Assembly: GCA_964034945.1 (NCBI GenBank)
Contig: OZ035962.1
Span: 53,686,231 to 53,750,230, forward strand
Direction: 5' to 3'
DNA length: 64,000 nt
Source of the DNA: Chrysopilus asiliformis
Lineage: Eukaryota; Arthropoda; Insecta; Diptera; Rhagionidae
Below the pieces are notes generated by a model that had not been told where the DNA came from, searched no databases, and saw nothing but the letters and a program-made list of their open reading frames with translations. Shown here piece after piece: positions 34,038 through 44,180 of the stretch; positions within the stretch are counted from its first letter, which is position 1, and each line of letters starts with the position of its first letter. Both the position numbers and the translations under genes were made by a program.

Positions 34038-34494
34038 TGTTGTGTTCACACACGAAATAAGACTCGTGAGATCACCTTAACTATTTATTTATAAAATTTG
34101 ATTGAGTGGAATAACAATCTTTACAACACTATTTTAACACTAGATTGCCCAAGCAAGTCATTTTGACTGCTTTTTAATTTCAATCAGAAAAACAATTATG
34201 TATATAATGACACAATTTGTTAGAATTTTGTGACTTTTTGTACAACATATAAATGCGTTTATTAATAATTGTAGTTACCTCCCCCCTCGTTCACTTCCGG
34301 TATATATATGTGTGTTATGCCTATATTGCCAAAAGCAGTCATTTTGACTGCTTGACTTCCTTGGGCAATCTAGTGTTAATTAAGGATGCTCTCGCTGCCA
34401 TTCGTTCCATCAAAGTGACCGAGAGTTGGTGTGCAATCTTATAAATAGTGAATATGATGAAATGGTTAGAGCGTTGCCAGCTCAATATGTAACA
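34038..34494 (-). repeat. 5' LTR of the Gypsy element, with MITE insertion
   Basis: Matches the LTR at 26566-26783 apart from a 242-bp gain (MITE plus duplicated TTAA). Removing that gives about 215 bp. Confidence 0.85.
34138..34375. mobile_element. piggyBac-type MITE, TTAA duplication
   Basis: 238 bp; inverted ends CACTAGATTGCCCAAG, flanked by TTAA at 34134-34137 and 34376-34379. The sister LTR has one TTAA at the same place. Subterminal repeats AGTCATTTTGACTGCTT occur near both ends. Confidence 0.92.
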
Positions 34495-35573
34495 TCCAAA
34501 TAGATTTTTTTAAATAAACGAATTGGTATTTTGTCACACGTTATTTAAATTCGTTCTCCACAAAATGAATAATTTAAATTATCAAATCGCACAAAAACAG
34601 TGGATGAATTAAGGAAATTTGTCTTGATGCAAGTCCAGATTCGATGTGCCGCTAACCTCACTTTTGGAAATCACAATGTTCTGGAAAAAAGCACAAAATT
34701 CAACAAAAATCCATTTAATTACACTTGGTCACAGAGTAAACACCTTGATTCACTTCGTTGATCACGTTCTTTCGAAGATTTAAAAGTGGGAAAAATAGCG
34801 ATATTTTTGCGCACTATATCGATAAACAAGCACTTCGCATCGATCATCAATGAGGAAAGAGCGAATATATTTCTCAGTTGTCAAACGTGAGTCTGAAAGC
34901 GTAACGCCATCTGTTGGCGATAACATTATCGTGAGGGACAAAATTATCCGTTTTTCAGTTCCAAATACAACATTTTCTCCTTCCATACCATAATCCCATA
35001 CAATATGCACAATTCAATTTTTCCGATATTCCCGCTTCTCCCCAAAATTTTTGTCGACTTTTCCAACAAAACGAAAAAAGGATCGGGATTTTTGATTTGA
35101 AATTACTGAAAGTGCAAGCCAGAAAACCGCTCCCCTGAAAGTATGCAATTTCGTTTTTTCAAGATTTTCCGACTTTTCCGATGGAAATTTCCAATTTTCG
35201 GCTCCGTAGTGTTTTTACCTGGTTCAATACTAATGCAACAAAGAAATCCCCATGCAAATCAGATTATATTCAGCCGATTTACGGATTGTCGCACCGACCA
35301 CGATTCATTTTTATATACATATGTATATAGATTTTATTTTACAAAATCTAAAATATCTCGATAAGAGGTAAAAGATTTCGACTTACGGTAAAAGTAGAGA
35401 CCAACCACTGCGTGAAAACTGCAATCGTCCGTTTGCCGGTAAATGCATCTAAAGCATTGGAATAACTGCGCATTTGACATCGAGTCACTCGGGTCATGAC
35501 CTCGCCCAGAAAAGGGTCAGGATGGTCATTACCCGAGGCCTTTTAGTCTATTGGTGATATATATTATTTATTA
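34495..35573. other. AT-rich stretch, nothing recognised
   Basis: No transposon protein motif, inverted ends or convincing splice pattern seen. Short open frames at 34780-35010 and 35143-35364 show no motif. Confidence 0.4.
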
Positions 35574-36676
35574 CAGTGAGTGGAAAAAGTCACCGTACGG
35601 TAACGATTTTTGAATAAAATACTAAATATCTCAAACACTATATTTATTTTTCAAATTCTGGTTACAGGATTTTGTTGCCTGGACAATTCTTTACAGATCT
35701 GTAAAAAAAATAAATAAAAAAAATAATTTATTACTTTAACTAAAAATATGCTTTTTTAAGAGCGTAAAAAGTCACCGTACAGCTATTAAAACAACCAATA
35801 AATATATGCTAATTTACCGTTAGTATTTGGTTGGGTATCCATTAGATCGAATTACTGCTTGAAGTCGCCTGGGCATCGATTCTACCAACTTCCGGGTCAC
35901 TTCCGGGGTTATTTTTGCCCAATTCTTCTTGCAACACAGCCTTAAGCGTTTTCTCGCTAGTAATAGTGTGGCTGCGGATTTTCTTGTCAAGCAAGTCCCA
36001 TAAATGTTCGAGGGGTTTATATCAGGAGAATGGGCTGGCGTTTAGAAATATTTGGGTGTGTTGTAGAGCAGCCATAAGCGCGTATTGAGTGATCGTTATC
36101 CTGCATAAACACAAACGTGTCTTTAGTCCCATTTCTTCAGCGCTAACATGTAAATTTTGTTTTAATTTGTCAATATACACATACTGGTCCATAACCTCAT
36201 CAATAAAATGCAGCCTACCCACCCCCCGCCGCGCTCATGCAGCCCCAAACCATAACTCCATGCTTGAGGTTTTCCTTTTGAAGCTCGATATTCTTTTTAC
36301 GGCACAAAATTTGTCTTCCTTCCGATTGGAAAATGTTAAATTTACTCTCGTCAGTAATATTTACTATTTACTGACTAATATTTACTAATATATAAATTTA
36401 CTAATTTGACTAATATATTTAAATATTTTATTTATATTTATTTAATATTTATTTTTATATTTGCTATTAAGCCGTACGATGACTTTTTACGCTCTTAAAC
36501 AAGCATATTTTTAGTTAAAGTAATAAATTTAAGTAATAAATTATTTTTTTTAATCTCTTTTTTTACAGATCTGTAAAGAATTGTCCAGGCAACAAAATTC
36601 TGTAACCAGAATTTGAAAAATAAATATAGTGTTTGAGATATTTAGTATTTTATTCAAAAATCGTGACCGTACGGTG
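35574..36676 (-). mobile_element. Tc1-like element with long inverted repeats
   Basis: Arms of about 200 bp (35574-35784 and 36470-36676) are inverted copies, with CACCGTACGG and the phrase TTTACAGATCTGTAAA in each. Left end CAGTGAGTGGAAAAAGTCAC after TA. The outer about 15 nt of the right end are missing, where the Penelope-like fragment begins. A decayed transposase lies between the arms. Confidence 0.8.
35850..36345 (-). pseudogene. Tc1-like transposase, C-terminal part
   Basis: Across frames on the minus strand: KFNIFQSEG and GVMVWGCMS (about 36210-36335), GRLHFIDEVMDQYVY (36155-36222), MQDND near 36110 (second catalytic Asp region), SPDINPIEHLWDLL-like sequence near 36010 and LQEELGKN-like sequence near 35930. 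These are hallmarks of Tc1/mariner DDE transposases. Multiple frameshifts; the DNA-binding N-terminus is absent. Confidence 0.75.
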
Positions 36677-36679
36677 ATA

Positions 36680-36967
36680 TCAGGCTGTGATATGGAGTAT
36701 GTTGGGACAACAAAGCAATATTTAAAAAACAGAATCACAGGACATAAGTCGGACTTAAAAACTAGAAGCAGCAACAAAACAGCACTTACCTATCATTGCG
36801 TGGAATAAGACCATACACCTGACTTCGAAAAAACAAGAATTTTTTATAAAGAAAAACATCAAAAGAAGCGATACATACTAGAAGCTCTTCACATTTATCG
36901 TACCGAAAAAAGTATGAATAGAAAGTCGGACACTGTGGACGATGTAAACGCCACTATTTTAAAATAA
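36680..36967 (+). pseudogene. Penelope-like element, GIY-YIG endonuclease fragment
   Basis: One frame of 96 codons with a single internal stop encodes MEYVGTTKQYLKNRITGHKS, then TALTYHC..DH, DFEKTRI, KKRYILEALHI and a final TDTVDDVNATILK. The YVG-T..R..H pattern and downstream Glu match the GIY-YIG endonuclease at the C-terminus of Penelope-like retroelements. The GIY half is cut off by the Tc1-like element. A 3' untranslated part seems to continue past the MITE at 37017-37267. Confidence 0.75.
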
Positions 36968-37016
36968 CAGTCTTCAGAAAGGCCCCGCTAAGTACATATT
37001 TTTTAACCCTTGGGCA

Positions 37017-37267
37017 CTCGCGCATGGGTAAAAAATACCCGAAACAACTTTACATTGGAATATTTCACTAAAATGAATCGCATATAACGGGGCTTTCCTA
37101 GTAGCTGAGTTTTTAACCGTTACGAGCAAGTTAGGCAATTTTCATTTGTGTTGTGAAATTCTAAGTGACAACAACCGTTCTCAAGTTGTATGTCTCCCAC
37201 ACTTATTGAGAGCTTCATGCCTCAAATTTGCAAACGCTGAGAACGAATTAGCGCGAGTGCTCAAGGG
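37017..37267. mobile_element. piggyBac-type MITE 2, TTAA duplication
   Basis: 251 bp; ends CCCTTGRGCACTCGCGC inverted, flanked by TTAA (37013-37016 and 37268-37271). Different terminal sequence from the MITE at 34138, so a different family. Confidence 0.88.
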
Positions 37268-37400
37268 TTAAAGAGCTTATTGTAATTGTAACGTCTGTAG
37301 TCAAATTTATTTAGTTCATTTATTTATTATATATGTACCTAGTAATTGTGATTTTATTAATTTTTGACCTTAATTTCTTTAGTTAATTTGGTTTATTATA

Positions 37401-37526
37401 CAGTAGAATCCCGATAATTCGTACCCCGATAAAACGTATATCCCGCTAATTCGTATGAATTTGCTGGTCTCTTGAAAAAAATCCCAATAATTCGTACCCC
37501 GATAATTCGTATATCCCGCTAATTCG
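37401..37526. mobile_element. pogo/Tigger-like terminal fragment hosting the P element
   Basis: Starts CAGTAGAATCCCGATAATTC after TA and repeats AATTCGTA-type units, the layout of Tigger MITE ends. Its next unit resumes at 41083 beyond the P-type element. The opposite terminus was not found. Confidence 0.55.
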
Positions 37527-40500
37527 CAAGGTGTATTAACTAGAGAAGGTGACCTACTCCGGTCCACTACAAAGAAAACTCGATTTGATGACGTCACTGT
37601 CTGACTTACATGAAATGAAAAAAATGTCGTTTTCTTTTGATCCCCTGAACCGATTTTGGCGTTGTTTTTTGTATTGGGCTGGATATGACGGTAGGAAAGT
37701 TTTAGTACATAGCAATTCACCGTCCCCCTCACTTTAAACCCTCCTCTCCTTGTATTTTTTAATCCACTGAACCGATTTCAGGTCCGTTTTCGCCATTCGG
37801 TTAGAAATTATAAAAAAATGTGAATCTATATAAACTGCTGGCAGAAATACTTCAATCGAATATTAAAAAGGATATTTAAAGTCTTTTTTCACTCTTCTAA
37901 AGAGCAAAAAATCCAAATTGAAGATTTTAAAAAGCCCTCGGCTAAAAAAACATTTAAAATCATTACAATAAGTGTACACCTCTGGTAAAATACTTTATCC
38001 ATTGGTATTTATGTAAATAGAAAAATACAATTGTCTAAAGTGCTAAATGGGACATTTAAAGGCTCGCTTCAAATATCTTTTGAAACATTTCTCGCATAAA
38101 AATCAGAGATAATTTTTATTTCTTCGAAAACGAATGCAAACACAAAATTTTAGTTGTTTTAGAAACTTTATTTAAACATTTAATTTTCTAAGTTTAGATT
38201 GCATGAAATTTTCTTGTGATCGTCTTTTTCTTTTCATAAGCTCAACAAGTTTTTCTTCTTGTCTTTTTTTATTTAAATATCTACACCTTATGATTGTTCT
38301 TAAACTAACAAATTGTTTTATTAACTCTTCATCGAAATCATCCAACTTTTTTTTAATTAACTTTACCAGCTTTCCAACAACATATGATTTATGCCGGAAG
38401 TTACTGTCACCATGAAATTTTCTAAAATAGCATTCCATTTTCTTGACTGCAGTGTGCCAGTTTTCAGTTGGTTTAATGAGACCACCATAAGACAAATATT
38501 GTACCCAAGATGGCAATGTGTCAGCTTTAATTTTGTAAGTATAAGTTCCCAAATGCGGGTGACTTTTTTTCATTTTAAAACCTATCCATCCAGCTATATA
38601 CTCGACGCCATCTATTTCCGCTACAGATTTTGTCTCATTAGGAACGGTAGAACATATTGTAGATACCGACGACAAGCTGGAATCAGATTGATATTGGGGT
38701 ATGCCAACAAATTCTGGTGCGGAATCGGTATTTTCTATGTTAATGCACGCTGTTTTAAAAGTTGAAGATATCAGATACTGCGAACTATCATCCTCAATCA
38801 CATTGGTGTGTCGCTTTACGTTTACCGAATTTTTACCAAGTGTTATAAGTTTTATTCGGTACAGGCAATTCAATGGTGAGGGATGGTCATCTAATCCTCC
38901 CTTACATCGTATGTGGCCAAAATGGCTTTCTAAACAGTCTTGATTGACATGCTTCGCCAGGATGTATTTAATCTGATTTTTTTGCTTTCTGTATTCAAAC
39001 AACAAAGTCAAAGATTTAATTGACATCAAAATTGCTTTTTGAAAAACTTGCAGATTTTTCTTGTTGGCGCAAGTCATGTTTTCAATTAAATTAATCATTT
39101 TGTTAAGAGCACATATTTGTTGCTCTAACTCACAACCAAAAGGCTTTTTCAATTTAATTGATTCTGAAGTAGTACGCGAGTTGAATATATCAAACCAATC
39201 ATTGACTACTTCTATAAAATCTGCAAGATTAACGGCTTCGTCGTTCTCAGGATAGTATCTTCTTAAGGCCGTGCAAGTAGTGTGTGAAAGTAACTGCGCT
39301 GCCATTGCTACATTTTGCCGCAAAACACCTTTACAAGTAATGTGTCTAAGAAAACAAATATGAAAAATGTATTCTAAAGTTTAATAAATATAACATATAT
39401 TACTTCTCGGAAAGCATGTAACAAGAGCTAATTTCCGTTGAGACATCTTGTATTAACCTTTCCAGAGGCCTTTTTGTAATAAATTTTCCGTCCGACAAAA
39501 TAAAACCGCCATCAAGAAGCCAATTTCTGATAAGTTTGAGAAGATGTGGGGCATCAGCGAATACAAAAATTGGTTGGCCATCAACACAAGGATGAGGAAA
39601 TGAAGTGTTATGTTGACCTATATTAAGATCCTTCCAAAGACCTTGATTAGTTCCTCCACAATCACAGACTATGGCAGCGACGTCGAAATTGATTTCATGT
39701 AATCGGGCTATAATTTTTATCAGCAATTCCTTTGTCATATTCCAGTCGAAATCCGCAAATATGGTTTGTTTCCATCGACCGAAAAGACCTCTCACCATTA
39801 ACACTTGCATTTTGGTGTGAGGACCAATGACTTTATCGAATTTGCGGTCATATTCGTAGCAGGAATTGACTGACATTTCATCGAACTCAAGCACACAAAC
39901 TTTTTCTAAATCTGACATAGTTAAACTAGCGATTTTCATGATTTTTAATATATCTTCGAATAAACCAGATCTAACATTAATTTTACCAGCCCATTTGGAC
40001 AAAGTACTGAGTGCTGGAAGAGGCAAATGCAATTGATCTCGGAGAAAAGTGTATGCCTTACTACTAAAATAGCGTATTGTGAAAGCATTTGACAATTCTT
40101 CTTGTGTCCATACCACTCTAGCTTTCCGTTTCAAAATAATGTCAATTTGATTTTCACTTAATGCTGGTTTTAGAAGGTTTTTAATGTTCACAATGTCCAA
40201 GTTTTTTTGTCGAGCTTGTAAATCTTGAATAGTTTTTTGGTGTTCCGCGAGCATAGTTTTAAGTCTTTCTACCTCATTTTCATATCGTTGTGTTTTTTCT
40301 GCGTTTTCCTTAAGCAAATTTTCCACTTGGATTTTACATGAGCAGCAATCGGTTTCAACTTCACACGAAAAGGAATTTCCTGCGTCTTTGTTTGGAAACT
40401 CGATCGTTTTTGATGTGCTAGATGAAAGATCCCTTATTGATGGCTGTAATAAGTCCTCAACAATTTTTTTAAAGCCCCTTTTCGTTGCACGATCTGAACG

Positions 40501-41082
40501 CTCTGAATCTTCTGGAATGTCTTGTTTGTTGTTCAGAATGGTTGGAACAGCTGTAAAATATAAATAATATTTATATATATGACAACAAAATGTTCAATAT
40601 CAAAAACACAAACCTCCGAGATTCAAAACACTTTTCGGTGGTAAATTCAGCAATTCGGCTTTTAAATCTCTTTTGAAACACTCCCTTTCAAAATGATTTG
40701 AACATATTAGCATGTTGGGGCTATAATCTTTGGAAATCTTGCAAAATTTCAACCATTTTTTTCTCGTTTCTTGATTTTTGGGAAAACGATGAAAGCTGAT
40801 GTTTTTGTCGGTTTTTTCCTCTTTTTTTCTTCTAATTGTGCATCCCGGGACGCTACAATGAGAATTAACCATTGTTTCACTATATATTTGCACTTTTGCA
40901 GGAAAAAAAACTTCACAAATCAATTAAAACTTCACAAATCAATTAAAACTTTATTCCAGAATTCGAAATGTCAAAGTCGGCTGCAATTTGCTCAGTCAAT
41001 GACGTCAACGTGAAACACACACAAAAAAAATGTGTACGAATATAAAGCGGAGTAAGTCACCTTCTCTAGTTAATACGCCTTG
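37527..41082 (-). mobile_element. P-type DNA transposon, apparently complete (3556 bp)
   Basis: Inverted repeats of 35 bp with two mismatches (37527-37561 and 41048-41082), starting CAAGGYGTATTAACTAGAGA. GCTAATTCG flanks both sides (37518-37526, 41083-41091), matching the 8-bp duplication typical of P elements plus a chance base. Between them is one three-exon THAP transposase gene on the minus strand. No other insertion is seen inside it. Confidence 0.9.
38172..40872 (-). CDS. P-element-like THAP transposase, three exons, apparently intact
   Basis: Transposase that cuts and joins P-type DNA. Inferred exons: 40872-40614, 40550-39404 and 39345-38172. Donors and acceptors are GTTTGT/ACAG and GTAATA/TTAG. 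Lengths 259, 1147 and 1174 nt sum to 860 codons with stop, and the frame is preserved across both joins. The N-terminus is a THAP zinc finger (CSVPGC, then C..H near 40690) for DNA binding. A Leu-rich coiled-coil follows (about 40230-40330). Exon 2 has the RNase H-like core (LEFDEMSV, VCDCGGTNQGL, FADAPHLLKLIRN). Exon 3 has the conserved C-terminal region (NQDCLESHFGHIR). The start is the Met before VNSHCS, because THAP fingers begin close to the N-terminus. At 859 residues it is longer than Drosophila P (751) and near human THAP9. Confidence 0.85.
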
Positions 41083-41363
41083 GCTAATTCGTATGAATTT
41101 GCTGGTCCTTTGAAAAGTCACTTTTTTGTACGCAATAATCACTTTTATTCTCTCCAAAGACACTTTTTCGGTTTTGACGTCTGGTAACCCTATATTTATG
41201 TTTTTTTGGCATTCTAAAAGTTAATGACAAAAGACCTAACGCGTATATGGACAATCTCATGATCTCATGCTCGTCAATTGAAGAAATACTCAGGTTCTCG
41301 TTAAAGTAATAATGTAATCAGATGGTTTATATTCCTATTGGTTCTAAATACATAAATAGCCAT
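41083..41363. other. continuation of Tigger-like sequence and spacer
   Basis: Begins with the right-hand copy of the P-element target and the phrase TATGAATTTGCTGGTC that also occurs at 37454. No gene. Confidence 0.5.
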
Positions 41364-42620
41364 TTACGAGAAACGTAAGTATAAAGTTAAACGTACACTG
41401 AGAGATACCAAACTTACTCTAAACACAAAAGCTATTCCTTTTTCAACAGAGTACTTGAATTCCTTGGGCACGAGTTGAGTTCCTGTACAATCAGACCTGG
41501 GTGTGGGAAGTCGGAGATGATTCACAACTATCCAAGACCTCAGACAGTTCTTAGGGGTCACCAGCTATTTTCGTTTGTTTATTCAAAATTACGCTAAAAT
41601 CACGATCCCTCACAATGAACTTTTGAAGAAAAACGTTAAATTCGCGTGGAATCAAGCTAGGGAGAGTTCCAAGAACTTAAACAACGACTTTCAACCCGTC
41701 CAGTTTTATCGATTTATAAACCAGACGCGAAACACGAGCTCCATAAAGATGCCAGTTCAACGAGACTAGCTGGAATTCTGTAACAAATCTCGACTGACGG
41801 TATTCGTAATCCAGTTTTCTATTTTAGCAAAGCCACCACAGCTGTTATGCATAGAAAATACAGCTTAAAAGTAAGATTGAAACATTGCCCGACGAGCCGG
41901 TCCCATTTCAGACAATACATCTTGACTACTTGGGCGCATACCCAAAGAGTACACGCCAGAATACTCATTTACTTTCACACAGTTTATCGTGTTGAGAGCT
42001 TTCACACAGTTTATCGTGTTGAGAGCTTTTACACAGTTTATCGTGTTGAGAGCTTTCACCCAGTTTATCGTGTTGTATTGTGAGTGCAGCGATATCGACT
42101 ACAACCGAGCGAAGTGACGGACGAGACTGAGACAAGAATCTGAACGAAATTCAGTGGGGCCTTAACAGCATACCGCAATAAATAGCGAAGCAATTCGCTC
42201 ACGAGCTCCTCTTGGGTTATAAGCCCAAAGGTTTATTAAACAATCAATTAACGGCAGCCTTATATTGGGAAGTAACAGACAGAAAGAACAATGGCGACCA
42301 ATATACTTTGGAGAAGTTACGGAAGGAGGCGGCCGATAGTATTCAAGCAAACAGAGAAATGAAAGAGTTAAAAAAAATCGTCAACATCCCAAAACGTATA
42401 ACGAAGGTGATTTGGTTCTAATCATATCAGACCCAGCAGCCACTGGGTTCTCGCGAAAACATATTTCCAGTTTCAAAGGCCTGTACGGACATTCAATTCA
42501 GTTTGGGCGACCGACCGCATGAAGCCGTTTTGTAATTTTGACGATTGAGGGTTGGGGCTTAACTCGGAAGACGGGCAAGAGGAAAAAGCGCCCTTATGCC
42601 AGTAAAGTGAAATTATTTCT
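41364..42620 (+). pseudogene. Gypsy pol remnant (RT end, integrase), heavily decayed
   Basis: Plus-strand frames read LRQFLGVTSYFRLFIQNYAK (end of RT, about 41533-41590), LLKKNVKFAW, then integrase phrases VPFQTIHLDYLG (about 41905) and, further on, NEGDLVLI and ATGFSRKHISSFKG (about 42400-42480) of the C-terminal domain. RNase H and the middle of integrase are missing. A 27-bp unit (TTCACACAGTTTATCGTGTT and the rest) is tandemly repeated inside the integrase. Confidence 0.7.
41970..42076 (+). repeat. 27-bp tandem repeat, four copies, in integrase remnant
   Basis: The unit TTTCACACAGTTTATCGTG plus TTGAGAGC recurs at 41970, 41997, 42024 and 42051. 27 bp is nine codons, so each copy keeps the frame (FTQFIVLRA). 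Confidence 0.9.
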
Positions 42621-42805
42621 TACCTAGAGTTTATCGAATTTTTTATTCTATTTTTCGTTCAATTCGTAGGTTGCGACGGAGGCCCGTTTTTGTTTGAGTT
42701 ATTCCTTCATGTTTTCTTAAAGAAAATAAGTATTCTTTCCGATTCCACGTACAAAAATTCCAAAAAAAATATTATGTATTTAAAAAAAGTTAGATTTAAT
42801 TAAAA

Positions 42806-42965
42806 AACATAACAAAAGCTATAATTGCCAATCTGGCAATTATTGAAAACCCGTATGGTGATATTCGTATCAAAATTCGAACAATTGTACCAGAATTCCA
42901 CTATGATGTCGAATTTTCTTTTTGAAAAGTTGTTCCAGTTGGATTTTGATGCATGAAAGATTTGT
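42806..42965 (-). repeat. Helentron 3' terminus (HINE-type end)
   Basis: About 160 bp that match the palindrome-bearing end of the HINE copies, including TCACCATACGGGT, the TTGCCAGATTGGCAA stem-loop and the final GTTATG before a T-run. It could alternatively be a truncated HINE lying next to the Helentron, but similarity fades gradually toward the Helentron side and no other 3' end is visible. Confidence 0.65.
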
Positions 42966-43509
42966 TTATTACTCTGTGTAATATTTTATTGATCTATTCT
43001 TTATATTTATTTAGTTTTTCTAACTTACTATACATTATAAGTAATTATTTACAGTAGTTCAGCAAGGGCACGGGAAGCCGAAAGTTATCTTGCCAGAATG
43101 GGAATTGGAAAAGGTTATGTTAGTTGGTAAAGGGAATTATTGTGAAAGACAAAAGATTTTAGAAAAGTTGTAGAAAAAAGACATGAATTTGTTAAAATTG
43201 TTAATATAGTTATATTATGAAAATAGATCTGTTGTATTTCTGTATATACAAGTTATGTGAATTAACTTATGTACTACTAATACTAATTTTTTTTATAATT
43301 TTTTTTATTTCGTGTTTTTTTTATGTTAATACTACAATACTTGTTTCCGAACTTACAGTAAACTACATTCAATAAACTACCTGCATACCAATACATTTTT
43401 TTTTGTAAAGTGTATTTGTCTGTTTGTTACCAATATATAAACTTGACTTATATGTTAGTTCTAAAAGCAACAAAAACAAATACAGAAATAAACTTTTATG
43501 CTTAAAACA
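42966..43509. other. AT-rich sequence between Helentron coding part and 3' end
   Basis: No open frame or inverted ends. Probably the Helentron 3' untranslated part. Confidence 0.4.
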
Positions 43510-44170
43510 TTAAAGGAACAGGAGCAACAACAAAGTTAAATTACACAAAGAATTTATAACAATCTGTATAGCGTCGTGAAAACTATAAAAAGTATCTGCG
43601 AAAATTGAAGATGTGTCTAAATTGGAAAAACACCAGTCGATTTGGGAACCGCAGTTAGTGGTGGAAACTGTTTGGTCTAATAAACTTCGTAGACTCAAAT
43701 CGCGAAGTTTTTTGCTCATCACATCATTATTATTAATACTACGATCCTGATTAAAATCTCCCAAGATAATCATTTTTCGATTGCAGGCAAAAGGTATTCG
43801 CAATACATTTTCTAGCTCTTGGACAACCCGTGTTTTTGAAAAACGTGGACTTTTATATAAGGCTAGGAATAATATGTCATGAAATTCAAACAAAACATAT
43901 TGGAAAACATGATTATTTTCACAGATTTGTTGTACTTTTACAACATTAATAAGTGAGGCAATTGAATTCTTAGCAAAACAGAGTATACCATTATGTTTTC
44001 TTATCTAACCTAGCGACAATGGAATATTAATCTAAGTCATACTCCTCATTGGTCAATGTCCAAGTTTCTACAAAACATAGGATGTCGAGTGACAAAACTA
44101 AATTGTTGCATTTAATATCTTCGATGTGTTTGTGCAAACTTTGGACGTTATGGAATAAAACGCTAAATTT
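43510..44170 (-). pseudogene. Helentron C-terminal endonuclease (EEP fold)
   Basis: The frame 43510-43893 has FLALYKSPRF, MIILGDFNQD (metal/active-site Asp-Asn) and IDWCFSN, then FYSFHDAI at the place of the usual SDH motif, typical of endonucleases fused to Helentron helicases. The N-terminal part (44000-44170, with LHKHIEDIKCNNLVL and ETWTLTNEE) is broken by stops. It directly follows the helicase. Confidence 0.75.
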
Positions 44171-44180
44171 ATTAAGGAAT

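Larger units (their letters stand above)
26566..34494 (-). mobile_element. Gypsy (Mag-lineage-like) LTR retrotransposon, both LTRs present
   Basis: Minus-strand element flanked by LTRs at 26566-26783 and 34038-34494. Order 5' to 3': LTR, PBS-like TGGCGACGAGGAT, gag, protease, RT, RNase H, integrase, purine tract, LTR. Later insertions: HINE 27169-27771, LINE 2 copy 28101-28504, elements X and Y in gag, MITE Z inside X, and a piggyBac-type MITE in the 5' LTR. The CX2CX3HX4C knuckle and overall order resemble Mag/K02A2.6-type Gypsy elements. No clear target duplication. Confidence 0.85.
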
